64,000 nt of DNA from Pohlia nutans (Eukaryota > Streptophyta > Bryopsida > Bryales > Mniaceae), in the NCBI GenBank assembly GCA_022496805.1, contig CM040086.1, positions 9,054,501-9,118,500 of the forward strand, written 5' to 3'. A program made the translations under genes and the position numbers. Numbering within the stretch: position 1 is the first letter of the stretch; each line of letters begins with the position of its first letter. Below are positions 13,612-28,017 of this stretch, in pieces. The notes below the pieces were generated by a model. It was not told where the DNA came from and made no database searches. It saw nothing but the letters and a program-made list of their open reading frames with translations.

Positions 13612-14240
13612 ACGTAATTATTGATTAAACAATGTTGGTTATAATTTTTTTTAATTGTGTTGTGCAAACGTGTAGAAAATGTCAATCCATACCTCATCCT
13701 TTTATCAAAAAAACTAATATATTTTTTGATTAGATTCATTCTATAAACAAGTCGATTTTAATTTACGATGTCACTATTTAAATCTTATAAAAACATATCT
13801 CTAAATTGTTATTTGATTGAAAAATAATATTCACACCTTCATGCTCTAAAACAAAAAGAAATCCTACTAAGGAAGTGAAATTTGAAGATCACTCTAAAAT
13901 CTTAGAAATAACTTTTTTACAAAAATTGGAAGGTCATCCTACAAAATTGAAATGACTTTATAGAGAATTCCATATTTTGTGTTTATAATGTTTCTTAAAA
14001 CTAATGATGTGCATAATAATGGAGTTTTGTGTTTTCAAAGATGAAATTTGGCATGCTTGCTTGAAATTTGTTAAAGGTGATTGTGATGATGAATGTTGTT
14101 GTTGTTAAAAGTTGTTAGTTTTAAAAAGGAATCCTAGAAAATATCCAGAACATTTGTGTAAGGAATGAATTAATGGCATGACCTGACGGCCAACTGGCCA
14201 AATACGGTAGTCATGATGAAACTACTAGTGTATATAGGTA
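13612..14240. repeat. Direct duplication, left copy, bounding satellite B
   Basis: About 630 bp resembling 18745-19400 in the same orientation. Shared blocks include TGTGCAAACGTGTAGAAAAT, GATGAAATTTGGCATGCTTG and GACGGCCAACTGGCCAAATA. Both copies end in the TAGTC/ACTACC hairpin module, so they are probably a longer variant of the satellite unit and not transposon ends. Confidence 0.7.
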
Positions 14241-14265
14241 GTCATGATGAAACTACCGTGGTACC

Positions 14266-14286
14266 GGTAGTCACGATGAGACTACC
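14266..14286. repeat. Perfect 7-bp stem mini-hairpin (example of a recurrent module)
   Basis: GGTAGTC, seven-base loop, GACTACC. The same stem occurs at 16578-16598 and 19392-19412, with near-perfect versions near 17920, 15320 and 17300. The loop varies (ACGATGA, ATCATGA, TTGATGA) while the stem is kept. Confidence 0.8.
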
Positions 14287-15927
14287 GTAGTACCTTAGCA
14301 GCTTTGCCGGTAAGTAAACACTAATATACACTGACGACAAAGTGCCACAATAGTCACATGACGCAAATAGTTTAGTTCACCTAATTCATAAAGATAGACA
14401 TATCTATTTTTGTAGTACTCTACACAACCATAAGGTGAACAATAAATAATGATATAAATAGAAACCCAAATATTTAGGAGATTATTTTTGCAAAAAGGAT
14501 TCTTTTCCCTATAATTTATAAAAAGGAATAATCCTAGAAAATATCCACAACATTTGCATAAGAAATTAATTATTCGGTATGACCTCAAAGCCAAGTACAA
14601 TAGTCATGATGAGACTACCGTAGTACCTTAGCAGCTTCGCGAGTTAGAAGACACTAATAGACATTGACCACGAAGTGGTAATATAGTCACATGACGTAAT
14701 TAGTCTAGTTTAACTAATCAGAACAAGAGACGCACATCTAGTTCTAGGGAAGTATACACAACCATAAGGTCTTCAAGACATAATTAAAATAAAATAAATC
14801 CAAATATTTAGGAAACTAATTTTTCAAAAAGAATTCTAGTTTCTATAATTCAAAAAAATGGGATGACTCTAGAAAATATCCACAACATTAGGACAGGAAA
14901 TCAATTATTAGGCATGCCTGACAGTCAAATACAATAGTCGTGGTGAAACTACCGTAGTACCTGGTAGTCATGATGAAACTATTGTAGTACCTAAGCAGCT
15001 TCGCCAATAATTAGAGACTAGTACACATTGACCTCAAAGTGGTACAATAGTCACATGACACAAGTAGTGTAGTTTAGCCAGTTCAACAAAGACACGCATT
15101 TTTAGTTTTGTATCACTATACACAACCATAAGCTGGACAAGAAATAGTTATACAAAGACAAACCCAAATCTTTAGGAAACTGATTTCTTTTATAAATTCT
15201 AGGTCCTAAAAAAAAGGAATGATCCTAGAAAATATCCACAACATTTAGGCAAGAAATCAATTATTTGGAAAGACTTGACAGCCAAGTATATTAGTGACGA
15301 TGAAACTACCGTCGGCGTACATGTAGTCATGATGAGACTACCGTAGTACCTTAGCAACTTCGACAATAATTAGACACTAATAAACACTGACCACAAAGTG
15401 GAACAATAGTCACATGACGCAATTGGTGTTGTCTACCTAATCCGACAAAGAGAGGCATCCCTAGTTTTGTAATTCTATACACAACTATAAGGTGGACAAG
15501 AAATAATTAAATAATGAGAAATCCAAACTTGTAGAAAAATATTTTTGCAAAAATATTTTATTTCCTATAATTCAAAAAAATGGAATGATCCTAAAAAATA
15601 TCCACAACATTTGGGCAAGAAATCAATTATTCGGCATGACTAGAGAGCCAAATACAGTAGTCATGATGAAATTACTATAGTACATATATTTATGATGAGA
15701 CTACCGTAGTATGTTAGCAGCTTGTTAATAATTAGACACTAATACACATTGACCACAAATTGGTACAAATAATCAAATGACGCAAATAGTGTAGTTTACC
15801 GTATCCGATATAGAGAAGCATCTCTCGTTTTGTAGTTCTATACACAACCATAAAGTGGACAAGAAATAATTATATAAAGATAAAAACCAAATCTTTTGGA
15901 AAGTCTATTTGCAAAAGAAATTCTATT

Positions 15928-16158
15928 AGGTACTGGTTTGATATGGGTACCCTGGTTACGTGTAACCATATGTGTGTCTGTGTATAACTCATTTTATGCT
16001 TGCCAAAAATTATGTTTTAACACAGTGTATGCAACTCCTACTATGTCATCTACAACACCATCTAATTTTTGTAATTTTTCGATATTTTTCCTTTCCAAAA
16101 ATATATTTGTCTTAAGTCACACTAATTCCAAAGGGGGTACCCATATTAGGCCATCAAC
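15928..16158. mobile_element. 231-bp MITE inserted in satellite B
   Basis: Flanked by CTATT at 15923-15927 and 16159-16163. The satellite consensus reads straight through TTCTATTTCC, so the insertion with its 5-bp duplication can be dated after the satellite. Ends carry an imperfect inverted repeat sharing ATATGGGTACCC / GGGTACCCATAT. No protein. Confidence 0.6.
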
Positions 16159-18744
16159 CTATTTCCTATAATTCCAAAAAAAGCTAGGAAATATCTACAA
16201 CATTTGGGCAAGAAATCAAATATTCAGTATGACTTGACAACCAAGTAGAGTAGTCATGATGAGACTATCTTAGTACCTTCGCAGCTTTGCCTGTAATTAG
16301 ACACTAATACACATTGACTACAAAGTGGTAAAATGATCACACGCTGCAATTAATGTAGTTTACCTAATCCGACAAATATAGGCATATCTAGATTTGTAGT
16401 ACTATACAGAACCATAAGGTGGACAAGAAACTCTAATTGCAAAAGAAATTTTATTTCCTATAATACAAAATATAGGAATGATGTTAGAAAATATCCACAA
16501 GATTTGGGTAAGAAATCAATTATTTGGCATGACTTCACAACCAAGTACAGTAGTCATGATGAAACCACCGTAGAAACGGTAGTCATCATGAGACTACCGT
16601 GGTACTTTAGTAGCTTTGCCAGTAATTAGACACTAGCACACACAGATCACAAAGTGGTAAAATAGTCACATGACGCAATTGTTGTAGTTTACCTAATCTG
16701 ACAAAGAGAAGCATAACTAGTTTTGTAGTAATATACACAACTATAAGGTGGACATGAGATAATTATATTAAGAGAAGCCCAAATTTTTACAAAACTATTT
16801 TTGCAAAAAAATTGTATTTCTTATAAATAAATAAAAAGGAATGATCCTAGAAAATATCTACAATATTTGGGGAGGAAATGAATTTTTTGGCATAACCTGA
16901 GAGCGACGTACAGTAGTATGGTGAAAGTACCCTAGTACTGGTAGTCTCGATGAGACTATAATAGTAGCTTACCAGCTTGGATAGTAATTAGACACTAATA
17001 CCCATTGACCCTAAAATGAAACACATAGTTAGATGAAGCAAATATTGTAGGTTACCTAATCCGAGAAAGAGACGCAAACCTAGTTTTGTAGTTTTATGCA
17101 CAACCTTAAGGTCGACAAGAAATAATTATATAAAGAAAAACCCAAATCTTTTGGAAACTAATTTTGTGACAACAATTCTATTTCCTATAATTCAAAAAAA
17201 GAATAATCCTTAGAAATATTCAGAACCTTTGGGCAAGAAATCAATTATTTGGCATGACTTGACAATCAAGTACAGTAATCATAATGAAACTACCATGGCA
17301 CTTGTAGTCATGATGAGACTACCATGGTACCTGCTGTCTTTCCCTAATCTTACAAAGAGAGGCATATCTAGTTTTGTAGTAATATACACAACCATATGGT
17401 GAACAAAAAATAATTATATAAAGAGAATCCCAAATCATTAGGAATCCATTTCTGCAAAAAGACTCTATTTTCTATAATTAAAAAAGGACCATCCTAGAAA
17501 ATACCCACAACATTTGGGCAACAAAACAATTGTTGATCATGACTTGAGAGCCAAGTAAAATGGTCATGATGAGACTTCCGTAGTACCTTAGCTGTAATTA
17601 GACACTAATTCACACTAACCACAAAGTGTTACAAATAGGCACATGACGCAAATAGCGTAGTTGACCGAAATTTGAAAAAGAGAGGCATATCTAGTTTTGT
17701 AGTACTATCTTTAACCATAAGGTGGACAAGAAATAATTATATGAAGAGAAACTCAAATCTTTAGGAAACTATTTTTGCAAAAAAAAAAAAATCTATTTCC
17801 TAAAATACAAAAAATAGAAATGATCCTAAGAAATATCCACAACATTTGGGCAAGAAATCAATTATTCGGCATGACCTCATAGCCAAGTACACTAGTCATG
17901 ATGAGACTACCGTAGTACTGGTAGTCTTGATGAGACTACTGTAGTACCTTAGCAGCTTCGGCTATTAGTAAACACTAATACACACTCACCACAAGGTGGT
18001 ACAATAGTCACATGAAGCAATTAGTATAGTTGACCTAATTCGACAAACATAGGCATCCTTAGTTTTGTAGTACTCTACACAACCATAACGTGGACATGAA
18101 ATAATTATATAAAGAGAAAAGCAAATCTTTAGGAAACTGTTTTTTAACAAAAGAAATTTGTTTCCTATATATTCAAAAAAATGGAATGGTCCTAGAAAAT
18201 ACCCACAACATTCGGGCAAGAAATCAATTATTTGGCATGACTTGACATACAAGTACAGTAGTCATGATGAAACTACCGTAGTACCTTAGCAGCTTCGTGT
18301 GTTAGTAGACACTAATGCATACTAACCACAAAGTGGTACAAGATAGTCACATGACGCATATAGTGTAGTTGACCTAATTCGACAAATAGAGGCAAATTTA
18401 GTTCTTGAGTACTTATCACAACCATAAGGTTGACAAGAAATAATTATATAAAAAGAAACCCAAATCTTTAGAAAGTATTTTTTCAAAAATAATTCTACTT
18501 CCTATGGTTTAAAAAATGGAATGATTCTAGAAAATATGCATGACATTTGGGCAAGAAATGAATCATTCGGCATGACCTCATTGACTTGACAGCCAAGTAC
18601 AGTAGTCATGATGAAATTACCGTAGTGTCTTAGCATCTTTGCCAGTAATTAAATTATTTTCAAAAAAATTTAAATTTAAATATTGATCAATAAGAATATA
18701 AAAGAATATTAACTAATATTTGAAAATTTGAAGTTTTTGTTTTT

Positions 18745-19400
18745 GAGTAATTATTGATTAAACTATGTTGGTGACAAGTTTTTAAAATTGTGTTGTGCAA
18801 ACGTGTAGAAAATAATCAACGGACACGCCAACCTTCTGATAAAAAACTAATTTTTTTTACTAGATTCATTTTTTAATCAATTTAGATTTTATGATGTCAC
18901 CATTTATATCCTATAAAAAAAAATATATATATATCTCTAAATTGTAATTTGTAATTTTAATTTAATTGTAATTTAATTTATATATCACACCATGATGATC
19001 TTAAATGAAAAAAAAATCATACAAACCAAGTTGAATTCAAAAATCACTCTAAAACCTTAAAAATGACTATTTTACAAAATTTGGAAGGTCATTGTACAAA
19101 ATTGAAATGACTTTAGAGAGGATTTCACATTTTGTTTTTGTTATGCTTTTCAAAACTAATGATGTGCATAATAATGGAGTTTTGTGTTCCCAAAGATGAA
19201 ATTTGGCATGCTTGCTTGAAATTTGTTAAAAGTGATTGTGATGGTGAATGTTGTTGTCAAAGGGTTGTTAGTTTTAAAAAGGAATCCTAGAAAATATCCC
19301 TGGAGAACATTTGTGTAACGAATGAATTAATGGCTTGACCTGACGGCCAACTGGCCAAATACGGTAGTCATCATGATACTACCGTGGTACCGGTAGTCTT
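18745..19400. repeat. Direct duplication, right copy, bounding satellite B
   Basis: Partner of 13612-14240. It carries small indels and an AT-dinucleotide run near 18930. It ends with a GGTAGTC-N7-GACTACC hairpin at 19392-19412. Confidence 0.7.
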
Positions 19401-19440
19401 GATGAGACTACCGTAGTGCCTTAGTTTTCGCCAGCAATTA

Positions 19441-20002
19441 AATTATTTCAAAACTATTTGATTAAAAAAATTAATTATTAAAAAAATTAGGGAAAAATAA
19501 GAATATGAAAGAATAATCTCTAAAATTTGAAAAGTGGAAGTTTGTGTTTAAAAATCAATTAACTATCTGACATGAAAGTGTTGAAGCTGCCATGGTACTA
19601 CGGAATAAGAAAGAAAGTTGGGCAGTTACAGAATGTTATGTTCTCTACTCTTGAGAACATACTTTTCCAAGAAGAAAATTCACCTCCTGAAGAGTACTAC
19701 AACTCCTACCATTACCTCTGAAGAACTCTGGTGTGGGGTCTCAAACAAACAGCCACCTTTGGTGGTGGTGGTGGTGTTGTTGCTCATCTTCTGTTGTATG
19801 AATGTCTGCTGTAGGATGTGCTGCAATAAACCCTAATGGTGTTTCCTTGCGCTTGTTTTCATGAGCACCGAGCTGCATTCATTTGCAACTTAGGCGATTG
19901 ATCAGCAGTTTTCAAGGATCTCCTGCTTGGAAGTAGATCCACATTGCTGCAGATAGCTAGTCGGTGAAGCCATTCGATCAGTCGGTAAAACCGGCGAACA
20001 CA
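19441..20002. other. Region upstream of the F-box gene
   Basis: No gene recognised. GC content rises towards 20 kb; probably promoter and 5' UTR of the F-box gene. A short TGG/TTG run near 19760 is simple sequence. Confidence 0.4.
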
Positions 20003-21378
20003 ATGCAGCAACGGAACAGTGAGGTTAGCTACGCACGCACAATTCATTAGCGCACTGTCTGCAATTCATCAGGTTTCCCATTCTGTGAATGATCGATTTT
20101 TCTGTATGGAGGAAGAGAAAGGGAGATCGAGTTACATGATTGTGAGAGGGCGGTGTTGCTGTGTGTCTACAGAGCTCGCTGGACGGGGAGAGATGGAGTC
20201 AGCTGCCGCCTGAGTTGCTGGAGCGAGTGCTGCCGTTCTTGCCCGTGCCGGACCTGTGCCGCTTGCGCACCATCTGCAAGAGATGGAACGCGCTCATCTC
20301 CACACCGGAGTTCGCCACTCTCAACGTTTCCAGTACTCGTCACTCCGCCTGTTTCGTGGTGAAGCTGCGCGTGATCTCCACCAACAGCGGTCGCAGCAAA
20401 GGCGTCCCGCGCTGGAGCATCTTCGACACGAGCTCCCGGAGGTGGTACAGCGTCAAGAACGAATGGATCATGAACGGCGTTTCGCTCAAGGGTTACGACT
20501 ACGATGTGGCGGCCATGGATGGCGGCTTGGTGTGCACATCGGTGAACGCGTTCACGGAGGATCAGCTGGGAGCCTCCACGATCGACAACGCCACGCACCC
20601 ACAGACGCTGATCGTGGCGAATCTCATCGGCAAGCCCGTGCAGGTGCTGCCCAATCCGCCTCTGGCGCGCATCGACCTCTGCTGGCTCAACTTGAAACTG
20701 GTCGTGGAGAAAGTGTCCCAGTACAAGATTTTCCTCATCTGCGTGGGCTCGTTTTGGAACCAACGAGACTCCTGCATGTCTGTGTACGACTCGGCGACCC
20801 ATCAATGGCGAAACGCACCGAACCCGCCCGTGTCGGACGTGGGCGCTCGCGTGCGCAGCGTGGTCTTTCACGGCGTGTTCTACGTCTTGTTCAGCGCTGC
20901 AGATGGCGTGATTCATCGTCTCTGTGGCTACCGGGACGATGCATGGGACGACACGGGCGTGGAATTCTCCCGGGAGAGCAAGCTGCTGGACTGGTCGGAG
21001 CTCGTGGTGAGTGACAACCGCTTGTTTCTCATCACGCAACGCTCGGTGAAGATCGTGTTCCGCAAGCGCCGCGTGGTGAGCTATCCGTTGGACATCAGCG
21101 AAATCTTGGTCCCGGAGAAAGCGTGCCGGACGGTGGCCAGGATGCGAGAACTGGTGCGTGCGAAAGTGTCCGCGTTTGGGTTTGCGAATGCCATCTTGTT
21201 GATGTGTAAAGACACGGGCAAGATGGTGCAGTACCACTTGAGCACGGGCTTGTGGGAGTCCTTGCCCCCCAACCCCTTTGAGCATTCCGCCTTGCAGGGC
21301 TCCTCGACGTCTGGATCCTGCTTGTCCCGCCATGGCAAGCAGATGAATTACCTTTGTCTGCCCAACACACCTTGGTGA
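20003..21378 (+). CDS. F-box protein, kelch/FBA-type C-terminus
   Basis: Predicted SCF ubiquitin-ligase substrate receptor. The F-box lies at the N-terminus (WSQLPPELLERVLPFLP, then DLCRLRTICKRWNALIST), followed by about 350 residues with repeated W/Y-containing strands (SIFDTSSRRWYSV, SVYDSATHQWRNAPNP) as in F-box/kelch proteins. The main exon has no in-frame ATG before the F-box: a stop lies at 20143 and the next Met is well inside the protein. I therefore propose a 21-bp first exon at 20003-20023 (ATG, MQQRNSE) joined to 20173 through an intron with GTTAGC donor and CTACAG acceptor; phases agree. Total 408 residues. The exon is much more GC-rich than its surroundings. A potential second intron (donor at the stop, acceptor at 21778) would leave the end nearly unchanged. 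F-box call firm, first exon inferred. Confidence 0.8.
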
Positions 21379-24300
21379 GATCACATTCATTGCTGCGATT
21401 GGTATGCATATATATTTCCTATCTGCTTTTTTGCAATGCCTACCCTTGTCAGATTATTTGTTTTCAGATTATTTGCATCTGCATTCATTTCACTGTTTGT
21501 TGATCTGTAGTATACTTATTGATATGTATTTTTTGTTTGTACGAGTTCCATCATTGCAATGCATGTGCTGAAGAACATTAATTACCAATGTTTGATTTCT
21601 TTACACACTGTTTGTTCCGTTAAGAGATGTCTAATTGGGATGATTCATGAGGTCTCCTTATGGTCACAGTGATCATACGGAGGGAGGATTTTCTTTACGA
21701 TAAAAAAACCTGAAAACATTGATTGTTTGCGTCTTGGAAAAGCTGTTTGATGTTGCAATGCATGTGCTTGCTTGCAGGGGTTGAAGAAGAGTGCCAAGAG
21801 TGCTCAACTCAGGGCAAGGCTTTGATTCTCAACTCGTGAATGGATTTTACAATCTACTGGCACAATGTTGTCACATCATTTTGCACTTCTGGAGATACAC
21901 TCCATTTGGGAGCTGTAAAGGCCTTTTCAATCAGCCATGCAGCGTTTCATCATTAGCACGACCATCAAGTAGCATCAAACTGTACAAACATATATACTCA
22001 TCTGCCTATATATAATTTTTTAAGATTAGTTGGTTGCTGTCTAATCCTTGGCATAGTTGTTGCTCTATTGCTGCACTCTGTTGTTCTTCGTTGTGCATGA
22101 ATGAGCGTTACATGCTTTGAGTATTAGATGCGGATCAAACTATATGGGTAAGTATGGAGAGTGAATGAATCTGGTATTGTATGAGTTTCGAAGTACTTAG
22201 GAGGCAAATTTTTTGCACATTGAGTGCTTCCAATGTTGGAATGAGAGTGCCAATAAGCAAAGCCACCCCATTTTGTGTCACAATTCAGAAGCCACTCTCT
22301 TTGTCACTATATATTAGCAGTGTACATATCAAAATTTAAAATGGAAGATACTAATACATAGTGACCTCAAAGTGACTCAAATAGGCACAAATAGGGTGGT
22401 TTATCTTTGGCGTGGGCAAGAGTGCTAGATACCTTTGAAACCCCATCTTCTCTCAATAGAGGTATAGGAGATATGCCATTTACCACACGTTCTTTGTTGA
22501 CAATATGGTAGATTGCAAACATTGTTTATTTGCTCAAAACTTTGAACATTGAAACTTTGATAATAACCTACTTCAAGAAAATGATCTTGAAAACCATATG
22601 TATCTTGCAAGTGTATGAAGCATCAAGTGAATGATGTTTACTTCATACTAAGTTTCCTCAATCATTTTGTGTGTGGCAAGAGTGTAGTCCTTGGAATCAT
22701 GAGTGAACTCTCTTTAAAAAATTTACATAGTGAAAGAGAAGCATGCAATTATTGAAGTGTTTATGCTAAATGAATCTCCATTAGGGCATTTATTTAGGGC
22801 AAAATGTTGCCACAAAATGTTGGTACAAGAAAAAGTAATCTAGCTAAAATTGGTCCAAAACTATGTATTTTTTTGCTAAAAAACTTCAAATTAAAAATAA
22901 ATAAAAAAAGAAGATGAAATTGCCAAATTGTAGATGAAATTATGAATATGTGATATTTTTTGTCCAATATGTGGATGAATGTTGAAATATGGAGTACCAC
23001 TATAACATTTATATTGCCACTCAAGTACTTCATGATAATTTGAAAAAAAAAAAAAAACTTGATCTCCATCGTTGGTGCCTTAAAAGACGAGTCTCCAATT
23101 GTAAAGCATGAAGATTATTTCCTTCGTCCTACTAAAAAGTCGTGATTTTTGGGGTATAGGAGTATACGAGTATTGTTCATCATCTAAATGAGCACTACAT
23201 ACATACATACACACATATGCATTAGACATTACAGGGCAATCGTCAAATCAATCATTATTTATGACTTTAGTCATAGATTTGCATACTAATTTCAACCCAC
23301 ACAATCAAAAATCTCTAATTTCATACACCACCTCGTATACTCTAGATCATAAATCATGAATTTGTGAGCATGTACTAATTGCAAGGCCCAGTCGTCTATC
23401 ACCAAATACGCTTATATGGCAATTGTGTGAAGGTTACTTGTAGTGATCTAAATGAATGCGAAATGACAATCTTTTGTGCCAAGTGTTTTAGGGTTGCACG
23501 CAACCGTAGCGTTAGAAATGTCAAGGGTGGTTTTTTGGTGCAAAGAGTTTTGATTTTGGCATGCCAATTGCCCTCTTAATTCAAAGTTTCATTGAAATCA
23601 TGACTTTTTAGTAGGACATAGGAATATTTTTTAACGTTGAAAATTGTTCCCCGTCTCTTTGGAAGAACGAGGGTGCACTACATTGTAGGTATTATCCAAC
23701 AATTGAAGTGCGGCTACTATGAAATCCACTACCAATGGTAGAAGGTAGGATCAGCAAAAACAAAAAAAAAAAAAAAAAAGTCAAAATTCATGCAAAATTA
23801 TCATTTTCAAAACTTTTTGTATAGTAGAAAACATGATTTTGAAAAACACTCATGCATATTCCATCTAGAGAACCTTGTATATAATTTAGTTACAGAAAAA
23901 TGTCCAAATTTTTAGAAATATATTTTTCAAAAAAATTCTATTTTGTATAGTAAAAAAGAGAATTTTAGAGAATATCCACATAATTTGGCATTTGTTGAAT
24001 AGAATTCTCTAAAAAAATGTAATTATTCGGCATGACTATCGACTATGACGACTATGTATGCTCTCTCGTATGTTGCCAAACTAAGCTGCCACCCTTTAAA
24101 GAATCAATACTTTGCCCCCCTTTGCCTCCCTAAACCCTTATTTTTAACCAAGCAAGACAATTCCTTGTCCTACTCACCTCGTGTTCTCGAGGTTTTTCCA
24201 TTTTTTGGTACACTCAAAGTACAAATGGAGATCACAAAATTTGGTCACCATCGTGTTTTGATTAAAAGACAACTTTACTAATGTGAATATCAAGAAGCCT

Positions 24301-24540
24301 ACGTTGATGTTAGTTTTGTTCCAAATGGGATATAAGGGATTACTTAAAATAAATCATAGGTAGCTGTCGGTGCAACTAAAGCTCTAAAGGACACCAACTC
24401 AGATAGATAGAAACTCCGGTCCCTTTTTTTAGCGGCCGGCGTGAATGAAGTGTCCGTTCATAATGCCAATGACCCGATGCCCACCAGACAAGGGGAAATT
24501 GGGACAATACTACTCTCTCCTTTCGAGAATGGACACTATA
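21379..24540. other. 3' UTR of the F-box gene and intergenic DNA
   Basis: A likely 3' UTR intron or tail extends to about 22020. Beyond that I see AT-rich sequence and A runs (23040, 23760), and short ORFs without domains. A 22330-22400 stretch (ACTAATACATAGTGACCTCAAAGTG) resembles a scrap of satellite B. Confidence 0.45.
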
Positions 24541-24559
24541 ATGACACACTATGCTACTA

Positions 24560-24765
24560 CCTAGTTAGCGACTAGTGCCTTGAAGATACCGGACATAGTA
24601 TCCCCCCAAAGGGCTTTGAGGTACCCATACAACAAGGTCCAAGGACTCCTCACCATAGTTGGGTGGACTATGGTGGTGAACACCACGCCAGCATGGGGAA
24701 TAGAACCCACAACCTCCTCATTGGAGGCGATGAGCCCCAACCACCAAGCCAAGGCCCGTGGTGCC
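24560..24765 (-). mobile_element. tRNA-derived SINE-like element
   Basis: Read on the minus strand it carries an RNA polymerase III A box (TGGCTTGGTGG, complement of 24741-24751) and a B box (GGTTCTATTCC, complement of 24697-24707) about 33 bases apart, as in a tRNA head. A non-tRNA body follows. It lies in a GC-richer block within AT-rich DNA. The 3' tail and target duplication are not clear. No intact tRNA cloverleaf can be drawn. Confidence 0.55.
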
Positions 24766-24779
24766 TGAACACCAACTCA

Positions 24780-25333
24780 TTACCATTATGTTTCCAATTC
24801 TGCCATCATGTACTGACAGTAAACATTTCTAGTTTAAAATAATCACTACCAAAACATGAAGGCGAAATTGGAAACATGGTGGTAATAGCATCATAGGTTG
24901 GTGTACCTGAGTGTGAACAAGCCTCAGGGAACTTGAAAAGAAATAAAATCGGATAGAAAGGAAATTACTGTACTGTAAAAAATGGCCTTTTCCATGTGTC
25001 GGTGCTTGTGGGCGTGCCAGGTGGCAACTCCATAGGAATGCCCTATGGGAACGCGCATTGGGAACGAGAGTGAGGGCTCTTTACTGCCTGTCCTTTCTAG
25101 GCTTCCTTCTCGCATCTTCACAGCTTTTGCTTCCCGGATCAATCTCAAGCTACTTGCCACCGACGCCCGCCCTTCTTCTCTTACAATAACAACATCAGTA
25201 GCGTCCTCTTCATTTTCACCTGAACCATCAATTTCTCTGCTCACACAGCTTGGTTTGAATCCCCTTTGAATTCCGCTTTTGAAATCATCAGGAAGGGGTC
25301 GATCGTCGGGGTTTGGTTTTGCAAGTTGGCACC
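24780..25333. promoter_or_regulatory. Upstream region and 5' UTR of Rab2
   Basis: Gene-free. The stretch 25045-25333 is CT-rich and less AT-rich than its surroundings, as expected of a plant 5' UTR. No TATA box is called. Confidence 0.4.
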
Positions 25334-27190
<1,857 letters not shown>

Positions 27191-27781
27191 TGGAACACAC
27201 AAGGAAGGCCTGGCTGGTCAATGTTCATACTGCATTCCAGGGCTAAGCCAGTTCAAGGCTTCAGGAGATTTTATTCTTTTAATTTGTAGAGGCGATTGTT
27301 TCATATTTTCCTGTTCTACGTAATACCCCAAGCATAGCTATTCAAACCCTGGAAGCGTATGCTAGGACTGGTTGGGTTTTAAGTACTAGATGTAGTGTTT
27401 TGACTTTTGTAACATTGCTGTTGTGAAATAGGTATGTCCCTGGAGGCGATCAGATCTGTCATTCTATCCCTCATGTTAGAAAGTAACCCAAAGTTGGGTC
27501 CTCGCTTTATTAGCTTCTAGTAAGGCATCTGAAAAGGCTTTGATTTGGAGTAGCTCTTCAACAGGATCGTCTTCGTCCTGTTTCTGTGTGCGGATGAAGG
27601 TTCAAGCCTCAGGGTTTCTGAATAAGGGTGTGGGGTATCGTACACCTGATGTATGTTTTGTATTCTAGAATTTTAATGAATTCCGAGGATAGACTTTAGC
27701 TCAAGCGGTGCTGATTATGTCTCCGTCCTTTTTCTGACTTTCTTCTTTCCCACTTCTTGGCCGGCCTATATCTATCATACT
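27191..27781. other. Rab2 3' UTR and flank
   Basis: Probable 3' UTR; no other gene seen. The first TTAA element begins at 27782. Confidence 0.45.
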
Positions 27782-28017
27782 TTAACTCCTAAACGCCTAG
27801 GAGTTATGAATGTAATTAACTATTCAACTTCAACTGCTAGGTGGATGATTTTCATCCAATTCTTTCCATGAAGGATTTTTGTTGGTCGTGTCACCTCTTC
27901 AAGTTAAATTCAGATCATTCAAGTTATTATTGAATTTTACATAGGGTCACAATCAAAAAAAGAGTCAAACGGTTCACCATCTGTGGTGTATTTTGGATTT
28001 TTCTTTTTTTTACTTAA

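Larger units (their letters stand above)
13290..18660. repeat. Satellite B, ~335-368 bp tandem units with recurrent mini-hairpins
   Basis: More than ten diverged units. The anchor CACATGACGCAA and its variants recur near 14356, 14690, 15053, 15411, 15776, 16330, 16666, 17030, 17640, 18008 and 18349. Other shared blocks are ACACAACCATAAGGTGGACA, AGAAATAATTATATAAAGA and GAAAATATCCACAACATT. Units are joined by a short module TAGTCATGATGA-ACTACCGTAGTACC that includes the palindrome GGTAGTC-N7-GACTACC. No coding content. Confidence 0.85.

Noticed and set aside
13290..18660. CRISPR-like array
   Set aside because: Repeats of several hundred bases with diverged units in a eukaryotic genome; no short identical repeats with unique spacers.
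20167..21390. 407-codon ORF antisense to the F-box gene
   Set aside because: Shadow of a GC-rich coding exon; His/Arg/Gln-rich with no domain, while the plus strand has a clear F-box.
24924..25269. Overlapping ORFs upstream of Rab2
   Set aside because: On both strands, no domain; likely 5' UTR and promoter.
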